Source: Manis javanica (lineage: Eukaryota; Chordata; Mammalia; Pholidota; Manidae). From it: 64,000 nt of DNA. Shown one piece after another: positions 1 to 10,895 of the stretch (position 1 is the first letter of the stretch; each line of letters starts with the position of its first letter). The stretch is taken from positions 152,346,401 through 152,410,400 of the forward strand of contig NC_133158.1 of NCBI RefSeq assembly GCF_040802235.1. The letters are read 5' to 3'. Position numbers and translations under genes: made by a program. Under the pieces are notes generated by a model. That model searched no databases and was not told the origin of the DNA. It saw only the letters and a list, made by a program, of their open reading frames with translations.

Positions 1-3000
1 TCTGTGAGTATAACAAAAGACACCCCCATTTTTCCCGCTCCCACTCCATTGAAATCCCCAGGGGTTCCCAGGCTCTGCCTCACTCAGGAGAACCGTCGAG
101 ACAGAAGCTCAGGAGTGGTTCTGACCCTGAGACCCAAGAAGAGCAGGCTGTTTGCAGGGAGAGATCAGAACACACGCTGAGCTGGGAGCCAGGAGGCCCA
201 CTGCCCCAGAGTCCCTGGTGGCTCTTTATTCACCATTCCTGGTTCCTCTCTGAAGTCTGGCCTTCATTCTCCATTATCACCCTGAGGCTCCATGAGCCTT
301 AAAATAAACCCCCTTATAAACTAGCTTGAACTGATGAATTCTGAACTAGCTTGACTTGATTTCTATTGCTCACAACCAGGGTTTTAATGTAGAGAGAATC
401 AGAGTGGCTGTTTCTGTCATTCCTAGGATGGATGAGAGATCTTCTGGCATCAGCCCCTGGAACCCAGTTCAGACATGTTGGGAGGACCTGTCTCGGGTGG
501 ACCAGGCACGCCAGCAGGCCCATCTAGCTCTCCTCCAAAGCTGAGCTGCAAGGTCCAGCAGGACCCAGGAGGGCACATTTCCACCTGCAGTACCACTTCT
601 GCTGTGCCCATGGCCATCCCTCATGCTTGGTCATGAGACACCCAGACCTTTATTAGTTCATGTACACTTATCACAGATTTGCTTTTATGCAGTAAGACTG
701 AGACAAAGCTACTCATCAGAAAGCCCTTCCTCTCCTGAGATGATCTCAGTAAATTATTCAGCTATCAGACTTCTTAAAAAATTCAGCCTGGAATGCATAG
801 CTACACATTGTAATTAGATACTTTTCTCTTTTCAAGAACACAGTTTTTTTGGTGATGTTTCTTCCCGGTCATAATATCACATCCTTGGTACAGTGTTTGC
901 AATTATTTTGTTATCATTAAATCAACACTATCTTCCAATATATATATTACACAGAGAAATACATGTAAGAATTCTATAGCTATCCCTATGAATTTTAACA
1001 AGGGGAAAAAGGCTACTGAACAGATGAATTGACTATATCAACTCACACAGTAATAGCCTGCTCCTCATTTTATTTTTGGAACGTCAAGGTCAATCCTGAT
1101 ACCTTCTAACTTTACTCCAAAATAGAGCGCCTGAAATAGGTACTTCCACAGGAAGCCCAATTAGAAAACAAAATCTGTCCCCTGCCCCCTGCCCTAAAGC
1201 CCTTCCAAGCCACTGCAACCTCATCCACAGTGTGACATCACCAAATCAATCAAGAGCATACCCACAAGCAATGGCAACCTCTCTCTACAGCAGAAAAGGC
1301 TCCCTCCAGGGGTGAGGACCTGTCTCCTCCAGGATCCTGTACCCCAGAGCACTCTCCTCACCTTGGGGCTCAAGGTTTTGGTTTCTGAGACTTCAGGGAA
1401 GGGAGAGCAAATAATGTTTTACACTAAAGTCCCTGTGAGTTCTGCACACACATCAAATAGCTCTTGGTCTCCGAGTCTTTGTCCTAATTATACAAACCAT
1501 TTTAGCTCAGTACTGTTCCACTACAATCTCACTTTATTCAGACTCCTCTTGGGACCCCTGTGAAATCATTACAACATGCAAACATTCCAAAACTAACAAA
1601 ATCAGTTTTAAAAGGAAGAATGGCATCAAATTAACCCTAATTAAACTTGCGAATGGAAGGCAGCCATGCCACACAAATACAAACTCTCCCCAGTATCATT
1701 TTCTATAGAAAACTGGTCTTCCTGCAGTCTCAAGCCAGTATATAAACTGATTTGAATGATCTGAATATGTTTATCTAGCTATTCAATGAGGCTACACTGA
1801 AGCATGCTGGGCATTAGAAAATAGGGTAAGAGTTAACAATTCACCTTGAAAATCATTTAAATTCATTTACTAAATGGCTGGCTGTATTTTAAAGACAAAA
1901 ACAATAGAAAAGCATTAAGTGGGTTATCCAAGGCAAATCAGTGACATGACAGGAACTAGAATACATCCCACTCTAAGCAATGGCGTAAATCTCCAGGAAA
2001 TACCACCAGAGAAATTTTTAGTCCATATTTACCTGAAGAAATTATGCTTAGATCAAGTGGTGGTAGTGCAGCAGGAAGACGGCACTCCAAGCCACGAGAA
2101 GTGTTCTGAGCAGAGGACTCAGGACGTGCTGGGTGACTTATTTCAGCTCTCTTACCTGGCTCCCTGATCTCTAAAATGGCACCAAAGTTTGAAAACACAT
2201 GCAAGCATGAATTACATAAGCTTCAGTGTCTGATACTCAACAAACAGCCTCTAATCATTACTACCCCATAATTAAACCGGTTTCCTTTAAGTTTAGTGTT
2301 TTAGAAGTGTGTGTTACCATACAGACAGGATTCAAAAACACTTGGACCTTCCCCCAGTCACTGCTAGACCGTCCAAACACTGCATGGAGGGCACCAGCAT
2401 TCTGGGGCCAAACTGCCTGGGCTCATCCCGGCCCACATTACCCGCATGACTTCACCAGGCTGGCTTTCCCTCACCTGCTCTGCTTCCCTCATCCCTGTAC
2501 AATGAGGGTGCGCAGAAGAGATCACACGGCAGGCCTGACACTGAAGTCCTTTCAAAGGCCTGCTCACCAGGCTGACTCTTGGCTGGCCTCTGGGAACCCG
2601 GATTTTGGGAGGGCTCCCATCACCATTAAACTAGTCAGAGCAGGTCGCAGTGCCTCAAATTTGTGCTAAGAGCTTAGAAGCCCTGCTTTCCTTCTGGGAG
2701 TTTAGAACTGGGTATGTGCCAGGCAGAGTGCGGCTGCATGCCAGCCCTCCACGGAAGCCCTGGGTGCTGCTCAGCAACATGTCCCATGCGTCCTCGAGAC
2801 TTGTCACCGGGGGAGCCAGTGGATCTGGGGGACTGCATGGGAGGGGACTCTGCAGGCCAGGTCCCCTCCCTCTGCCCTATGTGCCTTCTCCCTTTTGATT
2901 CTGCTTTGGACCTTCCCACATAACACACATTAGCTGTGGAGCAACTGACCCTCCGAGACTTCCCAGCACGTCATCCAGCTGAAGAGTGGGCTGGGGGGCC

Positions 3001-3800
3001 CCTGACCCGAGGGTAGTAGCAATCTGTACCGACTGCCTAAGGCCAGGACTAGGATGTAAAGCACAGTAAAGCCCGATTCACAGCAGCTTCATGAACAATG
3101 GGGCCACAGGGGCCTGCCTACCTTTTAGTTTGTGGTAAGAATTCAGATTTATGTAATAACATTTTGCAAATAATAAAAAATGACACACATAAAAAGCACT
3201 GATACTTTTAAATGGCAATGCTTTTTTATTGTCACTGCTAATAAATACTATCTGCCTAGTGAATACAGACACAAGCCAAATTCCAAAAACACTAGGGTAT
3301 CAATACTAGAAACACATTTTTTCCCCTTTGCAGGGAAAGCTCTTCAAAACAATAAAAATCCTTGATACTTTCTATTGTCATCTGTTAGGCAGTTTTAAAC
3401 CATTACTGACAAAAGCTAAATGTAATTTTAGGAGAGAGAAACAATTTGAGGAGAAAACAATTTAGGGGGTGATGAAAACAGAATATTACTTTAACAGTGA
3501 AGATCTGTATTTGACTTTTTTTAAAAACAATTTACCATAGAGCTAAAATAGGACATTATACTGTTCCACTCAGTAAAATTCTGATGGCTTAAAAAATGCT
3601 TCTGGGAAATGCATCCTTAACAGCAGAGAGGATCAAGGGGGACACCCTGTGTCCTGAGGCTGTGACATCCTGCTCAGAGGGCAGGTGGCTCTATGCTCAC
3701 AAGGCCACAACACAGGCAGCAGGGCAGGAGGAAGAGGGAAAGCGTGGGGCACCCCGGAGTGACCTGTAGTCACAAGAAGCAGCTTTATATAGCTCTCACC
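1..3800. other. Flank of the CCDC127-like pseudogene, no gene recognised
   Basis: No open frame here resembles a known protein and I recognise no repeat with confidence. The right end lies just downstream of the native stop codon of the minus-strand CCDC127-like pseudogene, so part of it is expected to be former 3' untranslated region. A minus-strand AATAAA (read as TTTATT at 3225-3230) about 570 bases past that stop is one possible old polyadenylation signal. Short open frames at 2226-2669 and 2650-2928 overlap one another on both strands and have no family resemblance. Confidence 0.5.
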
Positions 3801-4462
3801 TCACTTCTCCAGTAGGGCCCTCTCTACTCTCTCAAACGTCTTCAGTTGGACCATCAGCTCCCAATATTTGAGGTACAGCCACGTGAGTCTCCCATTCTGG
3901 CATCTGTTGGTATTCCAGACATCACCACAGTGCGTATCATGCTGAAATATGTCAGCCAGGCCAGTCATCATTTCCAGGTCAGCAGCAACCGGGTCAGAGG
4001 CCTCACGGACCAGCAAGCTCTTCTCTATCCCCAGCCACTTGCTTTGAGGGATAATCAGGGTGCAGTAGATGCTCTGTTGTTCCATAAGAGCATCTTCAAA
4101 CTCTTTCAGCAGAAGCCTGGCTCTTCTCTGCCAGTCGTCTTCCTTCTCCAGGTAACTCAGGTAGGCACTTCCCAAGGGCTGCAGCTGTCTCTTTTCTCAC
4201 ATGACCAGAGCCCATTCCTGTTCCAGAAGCTTCTTTTCTTCTACCACCTTGCGCCCCTGAGAGATGAGGGCTTACCGGTAGCTGGCTGTCCTATTTTGTT
4301 CCTTTTCAAGTTCCAAAGACAACTGAGGAACTGCACACCGATTTTCAGACATCATGACATGGTACTTGGCCTCGAGGTCCCGCTGGAAAGCAGTTGTCCT
4401 ACAGTAGTATGCTTCTCTCTCTTTCTCTATTTCTTTCTGGGACTCCCTAGACGAAATCCAAC
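3801..4462 (-). pseudogene. CCDC127-like pseudogene, last coding exon
   Basis: The exon opens after an AG acceptor and completes the split arginine codon, followed by WISSRESQKEIEKEREAY, close to human CCDC127 (one notable change is W to S). The charged, coiled-coil-rich sequence runs 219 codons to the native stop TGA at 3801-3803 with no net frameshift. Two nonsense codons break it: TAA at 4272-4274, where the family has glutamate 104, and TGA at 4197-4199, where it has glutamine 129. The part after the second stop (SAYLSYLEKEDDWQRRARLL through YLKYWELMVQLKTFERVE) is still clearly alignable. Plus-strand open frames over this exon are antisense shadows. Confidence 0.9.
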
Positions 4463-4834
4463 CTGACATGAAGAAATTGGGGGAGAAAAGCACACATAAC
4501 AAAACATCAGAGCTGATGTTCTCTGATCTTTATTCAAAGAAAATATAATGCTAAGGGCAGCATTTCAATGAAGTCTTAGGCACGTCTGCTTCTGCTGAGA
4601 GGTATGAAAAATATAATATTTTGTATGAAATCACATAATATGCCAAGTTCTTATCTTAAAATCAGGTAAGAGCTCCCAAGAGACTAGTCTGACAAGACTG
4701 CATCCAGGGATTCCTCCGTTGCCTGAATTTCCATGGCTAAGGACTACCAGTTTGCTTGTGCTCTCAAACCTACACCAAATGCCCCCTCTGGCCACAATGC
4801 TCCACATGCTATTGGCGAGGTTTAAAAATTAACA

Positions 4835-5160
4835 TGGGTGTGGAGGGCTGGAAGCAATATCACCCTGGAAGTGATGTCACTCCAGAAGTGACATCTGGGC
4901 ACCACAAAGTACTATAACAGGAAGTTCTATCACCAGAAGCAGAAGTGACAACACCAGATATGAGATTAGCCTGTAAGTGCATCTTTGTGAGCCTGTGCTC
5001 AGAAATAAAACTGCAATACCCATTTGCCATCACCAGGCAGTGAACCTCCTAATCCCAGCTTTGGTTTCAGTGTCTTTTTTGTATCTTTCTCTGTGTTTCC
5101 TTTAAGCTCTTCATACACTCCTCTCAAGTTCAGCTGGTTTGTGGAGCTGGTCTCCACACA
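4835..5160 (+). mobile_element. Solo LTR of an endogenous retrovirus
   Basis: The segment begins TG..TGTGGAG and ends CTCCACACA, giving the short inverted ends typical of LTRs. AATAAA lies at 5004-5009, about 150 bases before the right end, so the unit reads in plus orientation with a U5 tail of the expected size. The left half carries a cluster of GAAGTGA-like motifs. No internal retroviral sequence follows, so it is a solo LTR. I cannot name the family, and a convincing target duplication was not found. Confidence 0.6.
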
Positions 5161-7439
5161 TACGCATGCTTCAAATATTATTGGCCAAGTTATTTCAGAA
5201 CTGAATACATTTCAAAATGTGTTCCATTACCGATGATCACTAGTAAGCAGCTGGAGTCTGATAGGGTACACAAGTGGGGTGGAGTAAGAAATTCAACCTC
5301 AAGACATGGTTTGGCTGCCTTGCCACAAACGAGATCACCCTGGGACAGAGAGTGAGCAGAGGCTGGAGTGGGCAGTCTCCACTCGGCCCCACCGCACAGC
5401 AGCAGCCAGGCCTTGGCCATCTGCTGTGCTCCGGGTCCGAGGAGAAGGAGGTGCCAGTTCTGCACAGAAACACCTCCTCTCCCAGCACTATTGCACATCA
5501 AAGTTTCAGGTGCTTCAGTATAAAACAGAAGCCACTGTGGTGACAGGTGACACTTTCTGGTGCAGGAAACCAGCACATTCAGAACCAGTGCCACATGCCC
5601 AAGCCCAGCACAATTGTCAGTCCCAGTCCCAGCACTAACGTCAGGGCCACGTACCCAATACTGATTCCTCACAATCGCAGGTTCAGCCTGTGCAGGACAC
5701 ATGACCTGCATGGACTCACCTCTTGAAGACAGGACTGTGCAGCAAGTCTTCAAAGCCCAAGGTCTCCAGGCCACCAAGGGTGGCAGTCCAGCTCTGAGGG
5801 GTCACCTGTGCAGGCTGTCACACACAGCCAGGCTGCCCCCATGCTGCTCTCCCACCCCTGGGAACCACTGGAGTGCCTACAGCCTTCCTGGTCCCCTCCC
5901 TCCTTTTGGTGTCCCTTGCCCAGGTCCCTTGGCACTCCAACCAAGTCCCAACATCAACTATCACACCATGAGGCAGCAGAACCTCCACATGTCCAAAAGC
6001 TTTTCCCACCTGCACCAACATTGCTGGTTCCCTGGGCCTAAAACCACACTCATCTCCCAGCTTAAAACAGCTCTCAGCCCCATTTCAGTTGCTACTCAGG
6101 CCTGTCCTTCTGCCAGAGGCCACAGCAGGGGAGCTGATCTGTAAAGGAGCAGCTTGGTATAACCGACAGGCATGGAAAGGTGGGCAAAATGCGAGGTGGA
6201 GAGAGGAAAGAAGAGCCAGTGCAGTTTGGGGTGGGTTCATGGAAGGCTTCATAAGTAGGTGGATGTGAACAGAGTCCGGATGGCCAAGTGTGACCCGGGA
6301 GGAATGCTCCCTCTGCGCAGGAGGAGTAAGTACAACTGAGCAGATCACATGCCTGTGCAGACAGCAGACAGCTGCCAGAGGAGCTGGGCCAGTCACTGGG
6401 AAAGCCCCCACAGATGCTTATAAGGAAGTGAAATTGGACCTGACACCACTCTGGTGTAAGCAGAGGGTCAGAGTTGAAGGAGGGACATGGGCAGGGCCAC
6501 CTCCTGTGCTGGAGTAGGAGCAGTCTCATTCAGGTCCTGTACCGACACACGTCAAGTGGTGCAGACACAGGGTACCCTGGACCACATGGCACAGGCTGTA
6601 GTCACCAGGAGTTCTGGGGGGGTGCCCTTAATCAGTAGGTCTCCAGGAAGACATGCCGGGTGGAGATCACCAGGGAGGGTCAGAGTTAGTAACATGTCAG
6701 TCCAAAAATCCTCAATTCTGGGTCTTAGCTAGAACACTCTTGCCTTACAACTTTAGGCAGACACAACTTTCTGGAGCCTTAGTTTCAAAAGGCAGAGAAA
6801 AGAGAGCTGGGGCTCCCACTTCTGGGACAGCAGAAGTCCTCTCCTTATTCATTCTGCTGAAAACAGCCACTGGACGTCTGTGCACAACAAGCAGCTGACT
6901 ATGAAAGGGAGACAGGGGGACTCTGGAACCCACAAACACCTGGGAGTGTTCCCTAGGACTCTGTTTTGCCTCTAGATAAAACTTGATACTTAAGCGCCAA
7001 TGGGTGCAGATTTTCTTGTAAAAGCCCAACAAAAATCTCTCTGCCAAAGGACTAGGAAAGGGGCCCCTGTAAGACAAAAAATGTTTAGACAATGACCACT
7101 CTACTCATGCCAGACTGTTAGCAGACAACTGTATCACCACAACCCTTGTGTGGGCAAAGGCTAGGGGAACCCTCCTGGTCCCCCCTGGGGTGGTGGCAGA
7201 GGAAGCTGTGTGGGATGTGGCAAAAAGATGTGCCCACCTTTCGGCTCTCCAGCCACCTGGGAGAGCCCCGGTGGAGGCCTGGGTAATGGGGCAGAAGGCC
7301 TCCTGCTTGGGCCTTCTTCCTGGGGCCAGTAGGCTGAAGGCCAAGTGGGAAGCATGACCTTCCATCCCTGCCTGCAGGAAGGAGGCAGCCACACCTTTCC
7401 CCTGATGAGCACCGTCAAAGAAACCAGCCTGGAAAAGAT

Positions 7440-8780
7440 TGAGTAGAACCAGAATGTCACAGCATAATACTCAAAATGCCCAGGTTTCCATCAAACAAGA
7501 ATCCGGAATATCTCAAATTGAATTAAACAAATATAATCAGTAGATACCAATACTGAGATGACAAAAGACATTATCATCCGATAAAAGTTTAAAGCAGCCA
7601 TAAGATGTCTAAACAAAGAAATAGAAAGTTTCAGAAATGAAATAGAAGACATAAAAAACTAAACAGAAATATCAGAACTGAAAAATACAATAACCGAAAA
7701 ATTCTTAAGGATCCACAATAGGTGTGGGAAGAGAGAGAAGCTGGTTAAAGTGATAAACTACTCAGCATGTCCCTTATAAACATGGACAAGACATTCTTAG
7801 CCAGACACTGGTAAATATATTCTACAATATTTAAGAAAAATTATATTGCATGATCAAGTGGGAAAATTATTCAAAACACACAAGGCTGGTTCTACACTCA
7901 AAAGTCAATTGATATAATCCAACACATTAGTGGCCTAAAGAACAAAAAGCACATGATCATATCAACTGACATAAAGACAAAACTCAACACCCATTCATGA
8001 TAAAAACTCAGAGAAAGAGGAAGGGAAGGGAATGTCCTTGCCTTGATAAAGGCATCTATGAAAACCCACAGCTAATGCTGTACTTGATGGTGAAAAGACT
8101 GAATTCTTTTACTCTCACATCAGGAACTATTTAAGAGTGGTGGAAGTTCCAGCCAGTGCAGGAAAGCAAGAAAAGGAAATAGAAAGTAAACAGATTGGGA
8201 AGGATGGAATAAAACCTAAGTTTTCTAAGCTAAACAGAAATTAATTCAAAATGGATCATGGACTTTAATGCAAAAAGTAAAACTAAAACTTTAAGAAGAA
8301 ACAGGGGGGAGTCTTGAAGATGTAGGGCTAGGCAAAGAATTCCCAGACCTGCATGATCCTTAAAAGGGAAAACTGATAAACTGGACTTTACCAATATTAG
8401 AACCATTGTCCTGTGAGAGATTCCATTAATGGAATGAAGAGACAAGGTACAGACTCGATGTTCACAGACCAGAGTCCAGCTCTCACAACCCAACAATCCT
8501 ATCAGAAGACAGCTGACAGACCAGAACGGACATTCCGTGCAGAGGACAGACTGATGTCAAGTATGTGAAAAGCTGCTCCAATCTTTAGCCATCAGGGAAA
8601 TGCAAATTGAAGCCACAGAAGAATGGGTAAAATAAAACCACAAAATAAAAATAATGACCACAACAAATACCAGCAAGGATACCAAGAAACTAGATCACTC
8701 ACACTGCTAGAGAGAGCTAAAACCCTGCAGCCACTCTGGGAAACATTCTGGCTCCTCCTTAAAAATTAAACATCACCTCC
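7440..8780 (+). mobile_element. Old L1 (L1M-type) remnant
   Basis: A-rich plus-strand sequence with recognisable but eroded L1 second-reading-frame phrases, for example the segment around 8130-8190 and the CATCAGGGAAATGCAAATTG phrase near 8590, which lies toward the carboxy end of ORF2. No open frame survives. It lies inside the CCDC127-like intron, antisense to that gene. Confidence 0.7.
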
Positions 8781-9759
8781 CAGGCCAGCTGACAACAGCA
8801 GGCGGATCATGGCTCAGTGATCTTCACAGGGCCTGCAGACCCAAATCCGGCCCTGAGGACACTGCCATTTAGAAGCTCAGGAGCCTGCCACCTTGCAAAA
8901 CACCGCTTAAAAGTCAGAAAGGTGAGGAACCTGGTGAGTGAGCTGAATGCTTAGAATCGCACTGACTCCTGTAGTCGTCAGAGGCCCCGAGGTGACTCCC
9001 ACTTTCCGTCTGTTTTCAGACCTATCTCCAGCTTTATAGCCTTCCTCAGTAACCTTTGCTTCTGATGTTCTTGCCTTCTTGGACTTTTGAAATGATGCTT
9101 TCTGATCCTGAGAAAGGTGAAGTATTTTTTTTCTTCCTGATTATCTTGCTTAGGTAATGTGATTGAAGAAAAGTTTTAACTTTGCAATCTTATAAGAATT
9201 CTCCAAAAATGTGTCATTACATAGTTAAGAAGTTATATTACAAAATACGGGCATCGACTAGCCTCCTAGCTGGTCCAGGAATAGTCTAGAAGTAAAGGCA
9301 GACAAAAGAGTAGTTGATAAATGCCACTCTTGATGGCTTCCACATCCCGTATGAAACCCTGCTGACCTGAGAAACCCAGTCCACAGCAAGTGCCAATGCA
9401 AACAGAGGGCAGCTTCTTCGATTCAATACCTCAGTTCCTCACATGCTTAAGTGCCAGCCCAGAAGCATGGGATGTGGGATACAACTCCTGAATATTAGGA
9501 AATGTATCATGTAGTGGGGATAATTACAACTGACTTGTGGCCAGTAATTTCCCGAAGTAGAACACAGTCAAAATGGTGAGGATATCTGGCCAAGATGAGC
9601 AGAGGTGTCATGGATGAAGTCTTCCAAAGACTGGTTTTCTAAACATTAAACAGACATCCAAGACTGGCTTTCTTTGTTGTCCATTTTATTCTTCTCCATC
9701 GTCCTTACAAAGGCAATTGGAGCAAGGCAGCCCCTTAGGGCAGTGAAGCCTCGACAGGG

Positions 9760-9937
9760 TGCTAACAGTTGTCGACACCCAGTCCACACAATGCTTCTGA
9801 ATATATTGTCTTATTCACCCTCACAATGCATCGAGGTAATCATGATGCTACCTGCCCTGGACAGGGGAAACAAACTCAGAGGCTTAAGTAATTTGCCCAA
9901 AACAAACTGTATGAGACAAAACTAGGGTGTACACTTT
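9760..9937 (-). mobile_element. MIR SINE remnant
   Basis: Reverse-complement MIR pattern: a region ending in a gradient of short A/T words, then the equivalents of the 'fraction of a count' core and the GCCCAAGG-like motif (here TTTGCCCAAAACAAACTG near 9893-9910). It is diverged, as expected for this ancient mammalian SINE. Confidence 0.6.
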
Positions 9938-10021
9938 CATCTGTCAGGGTCCATTTCCAAGGTCTTTGGGCTCCCTATTCTCAACCCAGAAAACACAATT
10001 ATTAGGAAAATGATAACTTAC

Positions 10022-10141
10022 GAAAAGCAGCCAATCCCAGCATTGGCACCAACAAGGCATAATTCCATCTGCTTCCTTCACCCCCATCAGCCCTGGAATT
10101 AGGCCGGATATTCCAATTTGGGGGTCATTTAGGTTATTCAT
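10022..10141 (-). pseudogene. CCDC127-like pseudogene, first coding exon
   Basis: Reading leftward from the ATG at 10139-10141, the first seven codons (MNNLNDP) match the CCDC127 amino terminus. A run of five C where six are needed then shifts the frame. Read in the shifted frame, the rest encodes the expected NWNIRPNSRADGG segment and the hydrophobic WNYALLVPMLGLAAF stretch, ending one base into an arginine codon at a GTAAGT donor. The exon is 120 bases against 121 expected. An upstream acceptor is likely within 10145-10185 (TTAACAG or CTCAAG on the minus strand), but the noncoding first exon was not identified. Confidence 0.88.
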
Positions 10142-10518
10142 GGAGATACACCTTGAGGCAAATAACAAAACTGTTAAGCACACAATAGGAATAAAATACA
10201 TTTGTCACAAGTGTATCATCTACAGGCTCACGTGAATCCCTTTTTAATTCACAAAAACTTTTGTTCAGTTCCACCTGAGTATTGTACAGGGCAAGCCTTA
10301 TGGGATTCAAAGCAGAAATAAACAATGCCTTAAGACAAAAGCAACTCACACTGCAGTCAGGACAGAGACATGCCTCACATAACTGAGATGCAAGTAGAAT
10401 GAGATAGGTTCTCTAATGAAAATGTTTAAAAGTACGGTTGTAGGTAAAAATCCATAAATAGGAAGATGTGAAAACCCTGGCTGCTTCGGAGAATGGTGTA
10501 TAGGGCTGAGATGTTGCC
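10142..10518. other. Upstream flank of the CCDC127-like pseudogene
   Basis: This is the sequence before the pseudogene start codon. It should contain the 3' splice site of the leader exon and then intron. No CpG-rich shared promoter of the kind found between CCDC127 and SDHA is present here or further right, so any duplicated segment probably stops within the first intron. Confidence 0.4.
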
Positions 10519-10679
10519 ATGGTTCTCAAACTGAGCCGGCATCCAGGTGCTCTGGAGGGTTTGATAAAACACAAATTCCTAAAGCTCTCCTACCCAGCTT
10601 CTGAGGCAGTAGCTCTGATGTAACCACCAATTTGGAAATCTCCCACATTTGCAGGTGGTCCACCCTTTGAAGACCGCTG
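10519..10679 (+). mobile_element. MER5A-like hAT DNA transposon remnant
   Basis: It opens TGGTTCTCAAACTGAGCC and closes CCACCCTTTGAAGACCGCTG, matching the two ends of the MER5-type non-autonomous hAT element, with the usual internal phrases (TCTGGAGGGTTTGATAAAAC) between. Length is close to the family's usual 160-190 bases. Confidence 0.75.
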
Positions 10680-10680
10680 G

Positions 10681-10895
10681 CTTACTGGTTAAAAACAGAA
10701 CCCAACTAGCCCAACTGCCAGGTTCAAACCAAGGCTTCATCTTGGGCAAGTTACTTAAACTTTCCATGTCTGATTTCCATATTTATATAACGAAGATAAT
10801 GATACTATCTACTTCATAAATGTACTGTGAAGATTAGATTAATTGATGCCTATGAAGTGATTACAGGTTGGCACATAGTAAACTTCTTTCCTGTT
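10681..10895 (+). mobile_element. MIR SINE remnant
   Basis: Plus-orientation MIR: GGGCAAGTTACTTAAACTTT near 10744, then the TCATAAATGTACTGTGAAGATTAGATTAA region and a GGCACATAGTAAAC tail. It abuts the MER5A-like element. Confidence 0.8.

Larger units (their letters stand above)
4463..10021 (-). other. Intron of the CCDC127-like pseudogene
   Basis: This 5.56-kb interval joins the two pseudogene exons and starts GTAAGT and ends CAG on the minus strand. It contains a solo LTR (4.84-5.16 kb), an eroded L1 in plus orientation (about 7.44-8.78 kb) and a MIR (about 9.76-9.94 kb). The rest, notably 5161-7440 and 8780-9760, shows no gene or confidently named repeat. The region 5.3-7.4 kb is comparatively GC-rich and gives many overlapping two-strand open frames that I read as chance. 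Confidence 0.8.
3801..10141 (-). pseudogene. CCDC127P: CCDC127-like unprocessed pseudogene (coding exons plus intron)
   Basis: CCDC127 is a poorly characterised protein of about 260 residues with a hydrophobic stretch near its amino terminus followed by a coiled coil. Here its two coding exons lie on the minus strand 5.56 kb apart, with a consensus donor (GTAAGT at 10016-10021) and acceptor (CAG at 4463-4465) at the matching codon. Exon lengths (120 and 662 bases) differ from the human coding layout by a single missing base. Lesions are that one-base deletion in a C run after codon 7, a TAA at 4272-4274 and a TGA at 4197-4199. The retained intron rules out a retrocopy. SDHA, which flanks CCDC127 in human, is not seen; PLCH1 lies to the right instead. 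That suggests a duplicated copy rather than loss of the only gene. The family match is strong; the duplication is inferred. Confidence 0.88.

Noticed and set aside
3846..4466. 206-codon plus-strand open frame
   Set aside because: It is the antisense of the last CCDC127-like exon, whose minus-strand reading matches a known family.
5190..6529. Several overlapping frames of 80-195 codons on both strands
   Set aside because: GC-richer noncoding DNA gives such frames; none resembles a known protein and they overlap each other in several frames.
3801..10141. CCDC127-like copy as a processed retrocopy
   Set aside because: A 5.56-kb intron with consensus splice sites is retained at the native position and there is no poly(A) tail or target duplication.
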